Source of the DNA: Argyresthia goedartella | Taxonomy: Eukaryota > Arthropoda > Insecta > Lepidoptera > Argyresthiidae | DNA length: 64,000 nucleotides | Reading direction: 5' to 3' | NCBI GenBank assembly: GCA_949825045.1 | Contig: OX463812.1 | Coordinates: 4,076,661 to 4,140,660, forward strand | In this document: piece after piece, positions 1 through 10,560 of the stretch | Position numbering within the stretch: the stretch's first letter is position 1 | Layout of the letters: every line of letters begins with the position of its first letter | Translations under genes and position numbers: made by a program | The notes under the pieces: model-generated | The model's input: the letters and a program-made list of their open reading frames with translations, nothing else | What the model was told of the DNA's origin: nothing | Databases searched by the model: none

Positions 1-1262
1 GTCCATAACTTATAACAGAGTCAGCCAATGATAAATATAACAATCTTAGTATGTTGTAAGGAATTTTATATTTTAGTATAAGTAGTTTTCCCATTATAGC
101 CCTTAGCCGCTTACATATGAGTTCGATGTGGGTTCCCCAATTGAAGTTACTGTCTATTATCATGCCTAGGTACGTATGTTGGTCGACTAGTTCCGGATTG
201 GTAAATGTACCGTTACAAATGATTGATGAATTTAGACGCTCTGTTGTAAGTAAGGGTACATTGGTGAAGAATGTTTCAAAAGCTCGAGCTACCTCAGCGT
301 TGGATTAAACAACATTATCACCTATTTTTAAGGAGAAATCATTGTCCTTTGGTATAACTTTGCCAGTTTCACGGTTTATGATTTGCCAAACCATTTTCAT
401 TCTATTAATTGAATTTTGTATTTTTCTATTAATGTTTAAAGTTTTTGCAGTACTATAACACCAACTTGAAAGTTTTGGAATATTTTTTAACATAGTCATA
501 AAATTTTATATCAAAGTTATAGGTATTTTGTTGATAAAGGTCATACCAGATAGCTCTACTTTTACGAATTCCAAATGTTGCCCAGTCATTAAATTTACCG
601 TTGATAGCACAGAGTTTCTTTAATTTAAAAACTGTATTAAATTCTGTTTGAATAATGTTGAAGAAGTCAGAATAGATTTTGTTAGGGTTATGTTCATCAA
701 AATCCGGTACTGGCAAATTTATATCTAACTTTTTCATATACATCTCTAGTCTATGGGATGTAATAGGCCTACAAAATGATGGATCAGTCCTATTTTTACT
801 GGCAATTGGAAATGAAACTGTTTGACCACTGTGATCGGAGGGAAGCAGTTAATTACTTTTTACTTGTGAATCACACAGTCACAAAAAACGTTATCTAAGC
901 AAGTTTGGCTGATAAGTGTAATTCTAGTCGGCTCTAGAAATACATGACATAAATTAAATGATTTGAACAGAGTTATTAATCGTTGTTTCAATGTTGTATC
1001 TACAAGCAAATCTACATTAAAATCGCCACAAATAATTAACTTTTTTCTGCTTTTACAAAGTTTAATGAGGGCTTCCTCTATAATTTTCTCGAACATTTCA
1101 AAATTGCAGGGCCGTTTTATCTCTCGGAGGTCTGTACACACAAGCAATAATATGGCTATCGAACTCAACACAGGATACCTCTATTTGTCTTTCTACAGTA
1201 AGTGCATGAATATCTTTCCGTTGTTTCACCTTAATATTATTTTTAACTAAGATTAAAGAACC
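1..1262 (-). pseudogene. LINE A copy 1: non-LTR retrotransposon ORF2 remnant (endonuclease, linker, piece of RT C-terminus)
   Basis: On the minus strand 860-1171 encodes the C-terminal half of an APE-type endonuclease, with the motif GDFNVDLL and a later CLDN block. 453-743 and 305-499 encode the basic linker that precedes the reverse transcriptase, and about 235-305 encodes a block reading EVARAFETFF found before RT in this family. Around 230 the text jumps to a region with YLGMIID, which lies after the RT active site, so the RT core has been deleted from this copy. The frame is broken several times and the element runs off the left window edge. These features place it in the broad CR1/Jockey group; I cannot name the clade. 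A second copy lies in opposite orientation at 1686-4555. Confidence 0.75.
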
Positions 1263-1685
1263 ACCTCTATTTAACTAACTATCTAACTATCTAACACTTC
1301 TAGACTTACATAGTAGGTTGAAATGCAAATTTATACTTTGCAATTTTCCATACGCATGGTATTTGACGGAACAACAGAACAAATCTGTGCATAGAACGTG
1401 TCATCACAGCGATGCTATTTTATATTTCGAAATGAATAATTTTATTCATAATTTTACTCTTGACTCAGGATACGTCGTACCTGTCTCATAAATATAGTAA
1501 ATAAGTAGCTACATTGTTAGCTTTTATATATATGCGACGCAACTATTGTTGGTTTAATCAAGCTCAACTTGACATCAGCTGTTGAACAGACCATTCAGAA
1601 ACTTACTTATGTTAAGGGTAAGATGACATGCACCATTATAATACACATATTGCATGCATATGACCTTAGTAAAAATTATATAAAG
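1263..1685. other. Spacer between the two inverted LINE A copies
   Basis: This A+T-rich stretch has no open frame, no tRNA-like promoter and no repeat matching the rest of the window. It separates the two oppositely oriented LINE A arms and would be the loop if the locus were transcribed through. Confidence 0.5.
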
Positions 1686-4555
1686 GTGAAACAACGGAAA
1701 GATATTCTTGCACTTACTGTTGAAAGACAAATAGAGGTATCCTGAATTGAGTTAGGTAGCCATATTTTTGTTTCTATCTACAGCAATCCGAGGGAGGAAA
1801 AAGGCCATGGCAATTTTGAAATATTTCTGAAAATCTACCTCAAAAATGTACCTCATATAACACATTATTTATTACAAAACTATGTAATAAATAACAAAAA
1901 AAATATGTGGCAATCTTAATGTAGATTTGCCTGTAGAAACAACAATTAAACAAGGATTTATAACTTTAATCAAATCATTCAACTTATGACATGTACTTCT
2001 AGAGTCGACTAGAATTACACTTACCAGCCAAACTTGCTTAGATAACGATTTTTGAAGTAAAATTGTAATTAACTGCTTACAATCCGATCACAGCGGTCAA
2101 ATAGTTTTATTCTCAATTGCTAGTAAGGATGAGACTAATCCATCATTTTATAGGCCAATTACTAGAGACTTATACGAAAAACTTAGTTATAAATTTGCTA
2201 GTAACAGATTTTAATGAACAGAACCCAAAAAAAATCTACTCAGACTTCTTTAACATTATTCAAACAGAATTCAATAATGTTTTCTAATTAAAGAAAGTTA
2301 ATAAGTTAAAGGTAGTGATTATACCTGTAAATCGAAATTGAATGACTGGGAACCTTTAGAGTTCGTTAAAGTAGAGTTATCTTGTATAACCTTTATGAAC
2401 AAAAAACTTATAACTTTCATCGAAAATTTCATGACTATGTTAAAAAATATTCCAAAACTTTCAAGTTGTTTTGTAGAACTGTAAAAACTTTATTTATATT
2501 AATAGAAAAATACAAAATTCAAACAATAGAATGAAAACAGTTTGGCAAATAATAAACCGTGAAACTGGCAAAGTCACACCAAGGGATAATGATTTTCTGC
2601 CTAAAGATAGACCTGCCTAATGACTTTGTTTAATCCACCACTGAGGTTGCTCGAGCTTTCCAAACATTCTTCACCAATGTACCATTACTCACAACAGAAC
2701 GTCTAAATTAATCTCCATATGAAGCAGGGACTTTATTTAAAAACAACACTAGCGTCAGTAATGTAAATTTAAAATTTCAACATTCCCCAGGACATTGTCA
2801 AAACGTTTAGATTACTTTACTTAAAAAATACTGAAGATGTGTGGGGTATATCAGTCAAAGTCATTGGTTTAGTAATTCTAGTTATAGTCCCACACTTAGT
2901 TATATATTCAATAAATGTGTTGACGATGGAGCTTTCCCAGACCTCAAGAAACACAGTAAACTGATACCTCTGTTCAAGTCGGGAGATAAGGGCACTAAGT
3001 AAAATATTTGAAAAGAATATACTCCATCAAATGCTCTCAAACTTCAACCGTGCAAAACGACTCCTCGCCAAACAATACAGTTTTACTAGGGGTAAATCGA
3101 CTACGGATGAAGTATTACCCTTATATCACATAATTACTCTGCATGGCCTCCCATGCAGAGTAATTATGCTATCGGAGTGCACAGGATGCTATCGGAGTTT
3201 TTTGCGATGTGTCGAAGGTATTTGATTGTGTTGATCATAATACGCTATTAATTTAATCAAATGTTTACGGAGTTAGAAATAAAGCTTTGGATCTGCTAAG
3301 ATCATACTTAAGCAATAAAATTCAAAAGGCAAAAGTCAACGGCGTTACATCTGATGGATCAAGTTTAAAAAAGGCGTTCCACAAGGTTCCATATCAGGCC
3401 CTTTCTTACTCTGGTATATATTAACGATCTGCCTTTCGTGGCGGAGAAATTGACTGACATAGTGTTGTTTGCTGATTGGTATTCAAAATTGAAAGACAAA
3501 AAGAAGATTTTAATATTAATAGTGTGTTGTCTTTAACTTTGAATTGGTTCACTGTTAAGAATTTATTGTTAAACGCTGGTAAAATCAAGAGTATAAATTC
3601 TCAGTTCCAAGTATCAGGCAAGTTGAGATCAGTTTAATGTTAGACAGAAACACGTTAGAATCAGTAAATTATAAGAAGTTTCTTGGAATAACCATTGATG
3701 ATATTGCAGTGGGGACCCCACATAGATAAATTAGCTGGTAAGTTAAGTTCTGCGGCTTACGCCTGTTAGGACGATTAGATAAAACACGGATGTGGCTAGG
3801 CTAGTATATTTTAGTTACTTTCATAGTGTGATGTTCTATGGTATATTGTTGTGGGGGAAAGCAAATTTTTTCAAACTAATTTTATTTTGCAGATATTCTA
3901 AGAACTATTCGACCAATTTATAATTTAACAGACTCGTTAAGAGAGCTTTTTAAAGAAATTGACGTACTAACTGTAGCTAGTCCGTTTATTTTCGAAAATA
4001 ATATGTATTTACGCAAGAACCTTACAACATTTTCCAAACTTAGCGATAGCTGTAATGCTTACCTAACAAATAATCACAGACTAGTTGCGCCTCGGTTTAG
4101 ACTCGCGAAGGTTAGCAATTCTTTCGAGGATCAGTGCGTTCTCTACTCCAATAAGATACCTCTGGAGATTTTGAATATGCCATTTGAGCACTTTAAAAAG
4201 CATGTTAAAGTAACTTTGTCGAAAAAGTGATATCACAATGTTCAAGATAACGTAAATGATGGGACTGTATGGGGTTAATCTATTTCAACACAGTCCTTCG
4301 AATAAATAATTTTGTAAATATTTATTCCTATTTATTATTTATAATAATTAATATTGTAATATTTGTATTAGTTATGCACAAACTATTTTTAAAATAGATC
4401 TTAAAATCAATCTGTGGGAGTTTTTACGCCCTCCCCTTCTACAGTGGTCCAATGTAGCAATGCGATATTTACATATCCTAGCAAAAAATGACGTTTTGCT
4501 AAGATATGTAAATATCTACAGTAATAAAGAACTTTGACTTTGACTTTGACGTGAC
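1686..4555 (+). pseudogene. LINE A copy 2: decayed non-LTR retrotransposon with 3' end
   Basis: The plus strand at 1686-2730 matches the reverse complement of 230-1240, including the endonuclease end, the linker and the EVARAF block. RT traces follow: a fingers region near 2940-3000, the region around GKSTTDE near 3090, an INDLPF trace near 3420, and an open C-terminal piece at 4003-4230 (75 aa) containing IPLEILNMPFEHFKKH. The 3' UTR has AATAAA-like signals and ends in (TTTGAC)n near 4531-4550, the sort of short tail repeat seen in CR1-like elements. Stops and frameshifts occur throughout, so it cannot be autonomous. The 3' UTR matches a truncated copy at 20040-20305. Confidence 0.75.
3129..3168. 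repeat. Perfect 18-bp inverted repeat with 4-base loop
   Basis: Arms 3129-3146 and 3151-3168 are exact reverse complements around the loop CCTC. It lies in the RT region of LINE A copy 2, where the family has no such palindrome, and a decamer GCTATCGGAG is duplicated directly next to it (about 3168-3177 and 3189-3198). The combination looks like a templated insertion made during repair. Confidence 0.8.
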
Positions 4556-5516
4556 CTGTCAAACAATATATGGATGTGGCGTGGTATGATACGAGATTAC
4601 ATGCCACTCCAATAATCTCGGACCAGAGAATGTCAAAGTTGATTCGAGATTAGTGGTACACCCGCTATATTTTATTAACTTATAATCAGGTTCAGAAGTT
4701 TGCAGTTTGAAGTAAGTTTCATCATAATCAAGTTAGTTAATTAATTAAACTAGGGCCCAATTCCAGTAGTCAGTGAAGGTTCAGTAACAACGAGGCGACG
4801 ACGACGGTCAAATTTAGGTTTCCGTTATCTGAGTCATTTATCTTAAGTAAACATCGTGTGGAAACCGTCATTACTCCAAAGCTACGGCGATGGGCTAGCC
4901 CCCTGACATGCAAAGTGGAGTAATGATTAACTGGCTAGAACTGGGCACAATTGTGCCTTTGCCACATCGTATGGGAAAATACGTGAAGCTATGTTATGTT
5001 AGTTATCTAACATTTTCTGTAATCATTTTCTCTTTGGTTGATAACCATTTTAGACGATTTCATATAAATATCTAGTATTAATTGCTTTAAAAAAGATTAT
5101 CCAAAAATAATTAATAAATAAGGAATGTATTTGCAATGATAAAGATAAGATACAAGCCATAGGAATAGAAATAAAATGCCTTATTCAACTATAAAGTTTT
5201 GGCATGCCAAACAAAAGCCTGTTTCGTGGTAATACTTATAAGCTAATTGCTTCAAGCTTCAGTATCAATATCCCTTGAGCAACAAAATCAATCGCTTTGG
5301 TTGTAGACAGACTTTAAAACAAATTCTGTTCTGATTTCAACTTTTAATATTTGTGAAAAATTTGGATTAACTTACGTGCACTGTTTTTATCAAAAACCTT
5401 TGATAAGTGTGAGTGTATTATGACGGTAGTTTCCTATTTTGGATATCTCAACCTTTTTGTACAAAGTCTTCAACTGATGTTGTCTGAAAAACATCCTGTT
5501 TCCAGAGACACATTCA
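4556..5516. other. No recognisable feature
   Basis: Low-coding, A+T-rich sequence. I found no supported gene, tRNA or repeat boundary. Short open frames here have no recognisable motif. Confidence 0.4.
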
Positions 5517-6560
5517 TTAACCCTTAACCACCTAGCATACGTCGCACAGACCCCGATTTTTTTTTTGGCGTGAATATTATTGCGCCTGAGCTTCCTAAAA
5601 ACTTGGACGTTCTTGTACCTTTTCCTCAAGCCCCTCAGTGCCGCGCAGTTGGAGGTGAGTGTGTTTGTCTTTGGTAAGCAAAACACTGTTGCCGGGGGTC
5701 TAAGAGTCCCCTGTTAGGCGGTTACGAGACTTTTTACATTCGTGATTTTAATTGTTTTATTTAGTTTTGGCTTCAAATGACGAAAACATCCAGTGGTGAG
5801 TTGGAACTAGATCTGTCTGATGGCGAAAATATACCAAACGATGAATGCGGCGATAGGAGGCGAGACTTAGTATACTAAAAGACAAATGAAGTGGAAAATA
5901 TTTTCTTTATTCTCCTCTCGAAATTGATTTATCTTCGATTAATTTATGAAACATCTAACTGAACAGCTGACTGGACCGCAAATAGAGGATAGTAAAATAA
6001 GTTGAAATCACAAGGTGATCTCTGATAACAAGGGAACCACACCATCAGAGCAGTGCCATTAGCGCTTCAGAAAGTTTAGCAGTGCCTAAGAACTGTTCTA
6101 CTTGCGACTATAGATAGAAACGCAAAACACAATATTTGTATTTCGAACTCCTATTTGCCTTTCCAAGCTTACACAAACAAATATCGTGAAAAACTGTAAG
6201 TGTAGGTATTGCAATTTCATTTAAGTTTTGTTTTTATTGAGAATAAAAAAAAATAAGTTTTTTAAGTACTGACTATTTAAAAAAAGGATCAAAACAGGAC
6301 CTACTTTATGTGATTATTATAATAGATCTAATTTTCCAAATGTGTTAGTTTATAAGTATAAAATAAGCAATGTTGGCTACTTAATTGAGATTTAAAACAA
6401 AAATGTTGATTTTCCTGCACCTTTCTTATTCTAATAAATAATTTATTATGTTCCTAAACTGATTTTAATTAAAAACGAAAACACAATTAGCAAAATGTTA
6501 CAACCGCGAGTAATTTTGTTGCGGGGTCTCACAGACGTATGTTCGGTGGTAATGCAATAA
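5517..6560 (+). mobile_element. piggyBac-like internally deleted element (about 1 kb)
   Basis: The left edge reads TTAA followed by CCCTT, the piggyBac target site and terminal-C pattern. Bases about 5527-5555 (from the first CCACC through GACCCCG) reappear, inverted and diverged, at about 6522-6547, giving imperfect terminal inverted repeats. A reading frame starts at 5777 and gives an acidic 33-residue peptide (5777-5878) beginning MTKTSSGELELDLSDGEN, as expected of a piggyBac transposase N-terminus, then stops. The transposase core is absent. I read this as a non-autonomous deletion derivative. The right-hand TTAA is not clear. Confidence 0.5.
5777..5878 (+). pseudogene. Remnant transposase N-terminus in piggyBac-like element
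   Basis: A 33-codon frame begins about 255 bases inside the left terminus and is rich in Glu and Asp. A full piggyBac transposase has roughly 500-600 residues, so nearly all of it is missing. The assignment depends on the surrounding termini. Confidence 0.35.
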
Positions 6561-6830
6561 TAACAGGTGCTGGTTAGTTAAGAGTAAAATAGCTTAAATA
6601 CACGCGATATTTCGAAGCCTAAAGTTGACCGACGTCATCGTCTCATTATCACTAAACCGTCATTGTCTATCGGAATAGGGCCTCTGATCTGTCACTCTTA
6701 CAGAAATATCATCTTATCGCATAACGCGTCTAATGATGAAATACTAAACAATAACAAATCAAACATAAGGTCATGCCTTTTCCGATAGAACGTGAAATAG
6801 GCGTAAAAGCATCCAATTCTACCGTTTAAT

Positions 6831-7270
6831 TAATCATTTTATCTACACACGAATCATAAACTCTCTTTACTGCATCCAAAAACCGCACGTTAAGATCAGT
6901 ATAATGTTAAACTAAATTGGAAAAACTCATTTCTTATCTGAATATTGATGAACATTATGACCATAATGTGCAAATTTTCTACATATTATGACATTCAAAT
7001 TTCGAACGCCGACGCCCGCCTGCGTGCCGCCCCTACTTTGTCTGTGAAATTGGTACTACAGAACAAGCTAAACAACTCAATGCCACAATGCCGATTAAAC
7101 ATGCGGTTCCTGAACACATCAAAGAGAGCTTATGATATGTGTGTAGATAAAATAGTGTATGTAACTGTACATAATTAGGCATTAACACTCTCGAGTGATA
7201 TTATTATAAAACTCGCCTTCGGGTCGTTTCATAAACCCACTCTCGAGTTTTAATGTCCTCCATTATGTAT
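6831..7270 (+). mobile_element. Foldback/MITE-like repeat, copy 1
   Basis: Bases about 6835-6905 are an inverted, diverged copy of about 7085-7155, both built around a tract that reads TTTATCTACACAC on one strand. Next to this, 7190-7255 holds a compact palindromic block: CTCGAG, then GAAAC-type arms around CGCCTTCGGG, then CTCTCGAG. The segment 7010-7330 recurs in opposite orientation at 40890-41200. No reading frame is shared between copies, so it is a non-coding mobile repeat. Confidence 0.55.
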
Positions 7271-8390
7271 CTGTCACAAAAACTACTATTATACACTAAA
7301 ATATAAATATTATGTAAATACGCCTAGTTTAAAACCAGTTACTTGAAAAGTTTAACTATGAAATTTATCTGGTTTAATGCCTATGGCATAAAGTATATAG
7401 CTCACCCATGCCCATGCCCAAGCCTTGTAAAGGAAGCCATACATTAAAAGACCAGATGTATACAAGTACACCACGAGCTTTTGTCGCAAACCTAGATTGA
7501 TGTGGAAATTGAACTTAAATTTTTTCAAGTTTTTCAACCTTTGTTATCAGGCCTAGGAGTTGTCAAATTGTAAAGGTTTAATTAACTTAAAACCGATTAA
7601 ATAAAAATAAGCAACTACTTTTTTAGGCCAAGTAAAAACGATACAGTGTAAGGTTGCTTCGATCAAATCAATTTTATAGTGAAAGTTGATCAGAATTACG
7701 TTCTTAATGACCCTTAAATAATTATAAACATAGCTAAGAACCAATGCAGTAAAAGCCCGTTAAAAACTGCATCAAAATCCGTCCAACCATTTAAGTGCTA
7801 GGGTGCCACAGACAGACAAACACACAAAGAGAGAGAGACATACGCTTCAAATTAATGAGACCCCTTCTTTCGATGGGCAACCAAAAATGAGCAATTACTT
7901 TTAAGGCCGATAAGTAACGGTGAAGGAAACTGGAAAATAAAATTGTTCTGATCAAATCTATCTAACACTGAGACTTGATTGAATGTTAATTCCTTTCTTT
8001 TACATTCCTAAGTTGAAGATCGAGCAAAAATAGACGGTTCGAAAAAAGGCCAAAAATACATTGTTTGAAAATAATAAAGGATTTTCGAAGTCTTGTGTAA
8101 ATACTTTTAGACACAAATGAACATCCATTTAGTGGTTTTCACTTTACAGCTGTACCTTATATAATGGACAACTCTGACCTTTGTTCTGCCTTAGTGGTTT
8201 CTCTGTAGGTCCTATTAATACTTAGTACAGACGGTAATATTTGAGAAAGTGATTGTTTATTACTTAGGCGTCGTACCGTGATGTGGCGCGCATGACATGA
8301 AGCTGACAAACTGACGTTTGCATGGCATAGTCTACCCCATCGGTATCTAAGAATCGGGTACCCAATTGGATATAAACACAAACATTTACG
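7271..8390. other. Mostly unrecognised A+T-rich sequence with degraded repeat pieces
   Basis: No gene is supported. Around 7760-7845 is a piece with repeated CAGA/ACAC and GAGAGAGA, resembling the simple tracts found inside lepidopteran interspersed repeats (compare about 41600-41690 in this window). Short open frames on the minus strand at 7352-7744 and 8157-8527 have no motifs. Confidence 0.35.
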
Positions 8391-8539
8391 TACAGGCATA
8401 TATATTGTTTCTGGCCCCACCCTAGGATACGCCGTGTCGTGGGAACCAGAAACAGCGACGGCACACATATAAACATCCAAGACCTGGGAATTTTTTCTTT
8501 ATTCTCACTCGTGGATCGAACCGGCACAGGTCGTCGAAC
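8391..8539 (-). mobile_element. SINE copy 1 (tRNA-headed), interrupted by the errantivirus
   Basis: On the minus strand a box B sequence GGTTCGATCC is read at 8513-8522. It is followed by a body with AATAAAGAAAAA, CCAGGTCTTGG and GGTTCCCACG tracts. The same body recurs at 17219-17345 and 40580-40722. The provirus at 8540-17158 cuts into the tRNA-like head; the flank resumes at 17159 after the GAAC duplication. Confidence 0.6.
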
Positions 8540-8838
8540 TGTTATGTCCTGGTATTGTTCCGTATTACTGCTTTGTCATCATTTTACTTCCATTTTCCAC
8601 AGAGTGCCATGTGGCTTTACCGAGTCTATAAAAGGGAAAAGCAACATGGGCTCCAGTCAGTTCAGATACAAAATTCATCCGATACTTAGGATTTCGGCGC
8701 ATAAGTTCGCCTCGCGCTATAGCTAAAATAAGGTTTGAAAAGTACTTGTATTGTGAGTGTTTCAAGGAACTAATAAATCCTTTCTAGCTTATTAAAATCT
8801 TTTTTTTAAAAAAGACACTTTGGACGGGCCGCCTAACA
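8540..8838 (+). repeat. Errantivirus 5' LTR with core promoter
   Basis: TG...CA ends. TATAAAAG at 8627-8634 is followed 30 bases later by TCAGTT (8657-8662), a match to the arthropod initiator TCAKTY, so transcription probably starts there. AATAAA at 8772-8777 is the likely polyadenylation signal, which sets U3-R-U5 order. Confidence 0.93.
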
Positions 8839-8842
8839 GTTT

Positions 8843-8860
8843 TGGTGTCAGAAGTGGGAT
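8843..8860 (+). other. Primer-binding site, tRNA-Leu type
   Basis: Four bases after the LTR comes an 18-base block starting TGGTGTCAGAAG. Its complement matches, as I recall it, the 3' end of an insect leucine tRNA (acceptor CTGACACCA). It would prime minus-strand DNA synthesis. Confidence 0.75.
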
Positions 8861-8941
8861 GCTGTAAGAGGTTTCCAATAAACCCTGGCATCTCGCACCC
8901 CTCCGGTCACCCGTCCGCGAAAGGTGTCCAGCTTTGTGGCC

Positions 8942-9116
8942 GACGGTAAGCCTTGACCCCCTCGTGGTTAAGCCCGCGCTACACACTCCAGCCCTTGTGG
9001 TCGACGTTAAGTCTCAACCTCCTCGTGGTTGAGCCCGCATCACATCAGCGCAATCAGCCTAGCAGCCAACTTCACTGAGTCGACGGTAAGCCTCCGCAAT
9101 TTGCGTGAGCCCGCAT
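8942..9116 (+). repeat. Three similar stem-loop units in the errantivirus leader
   Basis: Units at 8942-8977, 9003-9040 and 9081-9116 share a GACGGTAAG-like left side and GCCCGC on the right around a hairpin. The stems differ in sequence but keep pairing: CTTGACC/GGTTAAG (8952-8958 with 8966-8972), CTCAACC/GGTTGAG (9013-9019 with 9027-9033), CTC+CGCA/TGCG+GAG with one bulge (9092-9098 with 9102-9109). Pairing kept through base changes suggests a selected RNA structure. Confidence 0.6.
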
Positions 9117-9401
9117 CCATCACCGGTCTGAACTCCGCTTCACTACTCTAGTTCCAGCACCTGTCTGAGAAAGGCAGTCTCCGGGTCCTTATATCTTCAA
9201 AACCATCGAATTAAATCGAAAAAACAAGTGCAGTGAATACCTAAAACAAAAGCGAAGTGTAAAAATCAAACTATAAAATACAAAGTCTCGTAATTTCCGT
9301 CTGACATTCGCGTTAACCGCGCAACACTACTCCAAGCGATTCTAAGAACCAAAAACTATAATTAAAAACTCTAAACTAATCTTAAGGTCTGCTACTCTAC
9401 T

Positions 9402-9427
9402 ATGTCTACTCATCTGATACTGTAAGT
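9402..9427 (+). promoter_or_regulatory. Env leader exon start codon and 5' splice donor
   Basis: ATG at 9402 is followed by six codons' worth of sequence plus two bases, then GTAAGT at 9422-9427, a consensus donor. Unspliced, this ATG reads only seven codons and stops at a TAA inside the donor. Spliced to the acceptor at 14834-14835 it enters the env frame in phase. Gypsy of Drosophila also makes env from a spliced mRNA, so the arrangement is expected; the exact sites are inferred here. Confidence 0.65.
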
Positions 9428-9528
9428 AATTTTATAATTTTTGTTCGTGTTGTCTTTTCAGTGCTATCTATTTTTTCTATATCTCAATTACTATTTTCTG
9501 AACCCCTGTGCCTAATTACTATTTCAAA

Positions 9529-10560
9529 ATGTCTTCTACAACCAAGACTGAAGAAAAACCTGATAAAATGGATCTTATGTTCTTAACTAAATTCGTGAAA
9601 CCATGTAACGGTGATAGAGAAATTCTCCCTGCCTTCTTGACCAGCTGCCAAAATCCAGTGGATCTTTGCAATCCGGATCAAAGGTCGATATTGTGTAAAT
9701 TCATTATCTCCTAACTTCAGGGAAAAGCTGCCACAGCACGCAGCCTCAAAGATTTTAAATCTTTTGACGACCTAAAGCGTTTCCTAAGACATACATTCGG
9801 TGAAAAGAAACACATGTCCCATCTCCTCATTGAACTGCAAAACAGCAGACAACTCCAAAGTGAAACGGTTACCCAATTTGGTCTCCGCGTCGAGTCCTGT
9901 CTGACAAAGATTCAGGCAGACATCCTAACGACCTGTGCCGATCGGAAACAACTAGTCGGTAGAATAGCTGCCATGGAAGATCTCGCGTTAAACGCCTTCA
10001 TTCTGGGCTTACACCCCACCATCTCAACTGTACTGAGGTGCAGAAATCCCTCCTCACTGAAAACCGCTATCTCTCTAGCCTGCGACGAAGAAAAAGTCGT
10101 CTCTCTACAAAGATCTTTCCAAAGACCCCCTTCCAAATTTTGTTCAACATGCAACAAACAGGGCCATTCTAATTCGGAGTGTTTCAGGAATAAATCCCGA
10201 CCTCCAAAACAAATATCTTATGTCCCTCAACCACAGAATCAACCCCAACCTTCGGGTTCTTATAACAACTCCAATTATCCTAATAGAAATAACTTTACGA
10301 AATCATGCGCTTACTGTAAAAATAAAGGTCACACGATAAACGAATGCCGTAAGCGCGAATATAACAATCGCCACCGCACCTCGCAACCCGATCCTCGTGA
10401 CACAGGTGCCGGTCACAATGGCGCTGATAATGCGCGTCTACATCATTATTGCGGTGACGATAATGTGCGTCCAGAGCATTTCTGCGACACCGATAATAAT
10501 GCGGGTCCAGAACATTTTTGCGACACTGATGCATAAGGTGATACCAACGCTTTAAACTAA
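9529..10560 (+). pseudogene. gag: Errantivirus gag (two nonsense codons)
   Basis: Structural polyprotein of the virus-like particle. I start at ATG 9529 (MSSTTKTEEK) rather than the upstream ATG at 9508, because it begins the hydrophilic gag N-terminus. TAA at 9712-9714 interrupts it and the same frame resumes immediately. The C-terminal part has two CCHC zinc knuckles, CSTCNKQGHSNSEC (about 10141-10182) and CAYCKNKGHTINEC (about 10306-10347), which bind genomic RNA. A His/Asp/Cys-rich repeated segment with EHFCDTD follows. TAA at 10534-10536 looks like a second nonsense codon, since the frame continues to the natural-looking stop at 10558-10560 right after a slippery site. Confidence 0.85.
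10551..10557 (+). promoter_or_regulatory. Candidate -1 ribosomal frameshift site TTTAAAC
   Basis: The heptamer lies in gag phase as T TTA AAC and is followed directly by gag stop TAA (10558-10560). Slipping back one base enters the pol frame, which is open from 10542 onward. A possible stem TTCGG/CCGAA (10568-10572 with 10584-10588) begins about ten bases downstream. The present nonsense codon at 10534 would block ribosomes before they reach it. Confidence 0.7.

Noticed and set aside
4870..4920. Short match (GCGATGGGCTAG) to the non-coding LTR
   Set aside because: About 15 bases only; shared by many lepidopteran repeats, so not evidence of a related element.
8157..8527. Two minus-strand frames of 87-107 codons
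   Set aside because: They overlap each other and a SINE body, with no motif or homologue recognised.
9422..9461. Mini-intron using GTAAGT 9422 and the CAG at 9459-9461
   Set aside because: About 40 bases is too short for a usual insect intron, and the env acceptor at 14835 fits in phase.
10295..10534. Minus-strand Cys/His-rich frame
   Set aside because: Shadow of the repetitive gag C-terminus on the plus strand.
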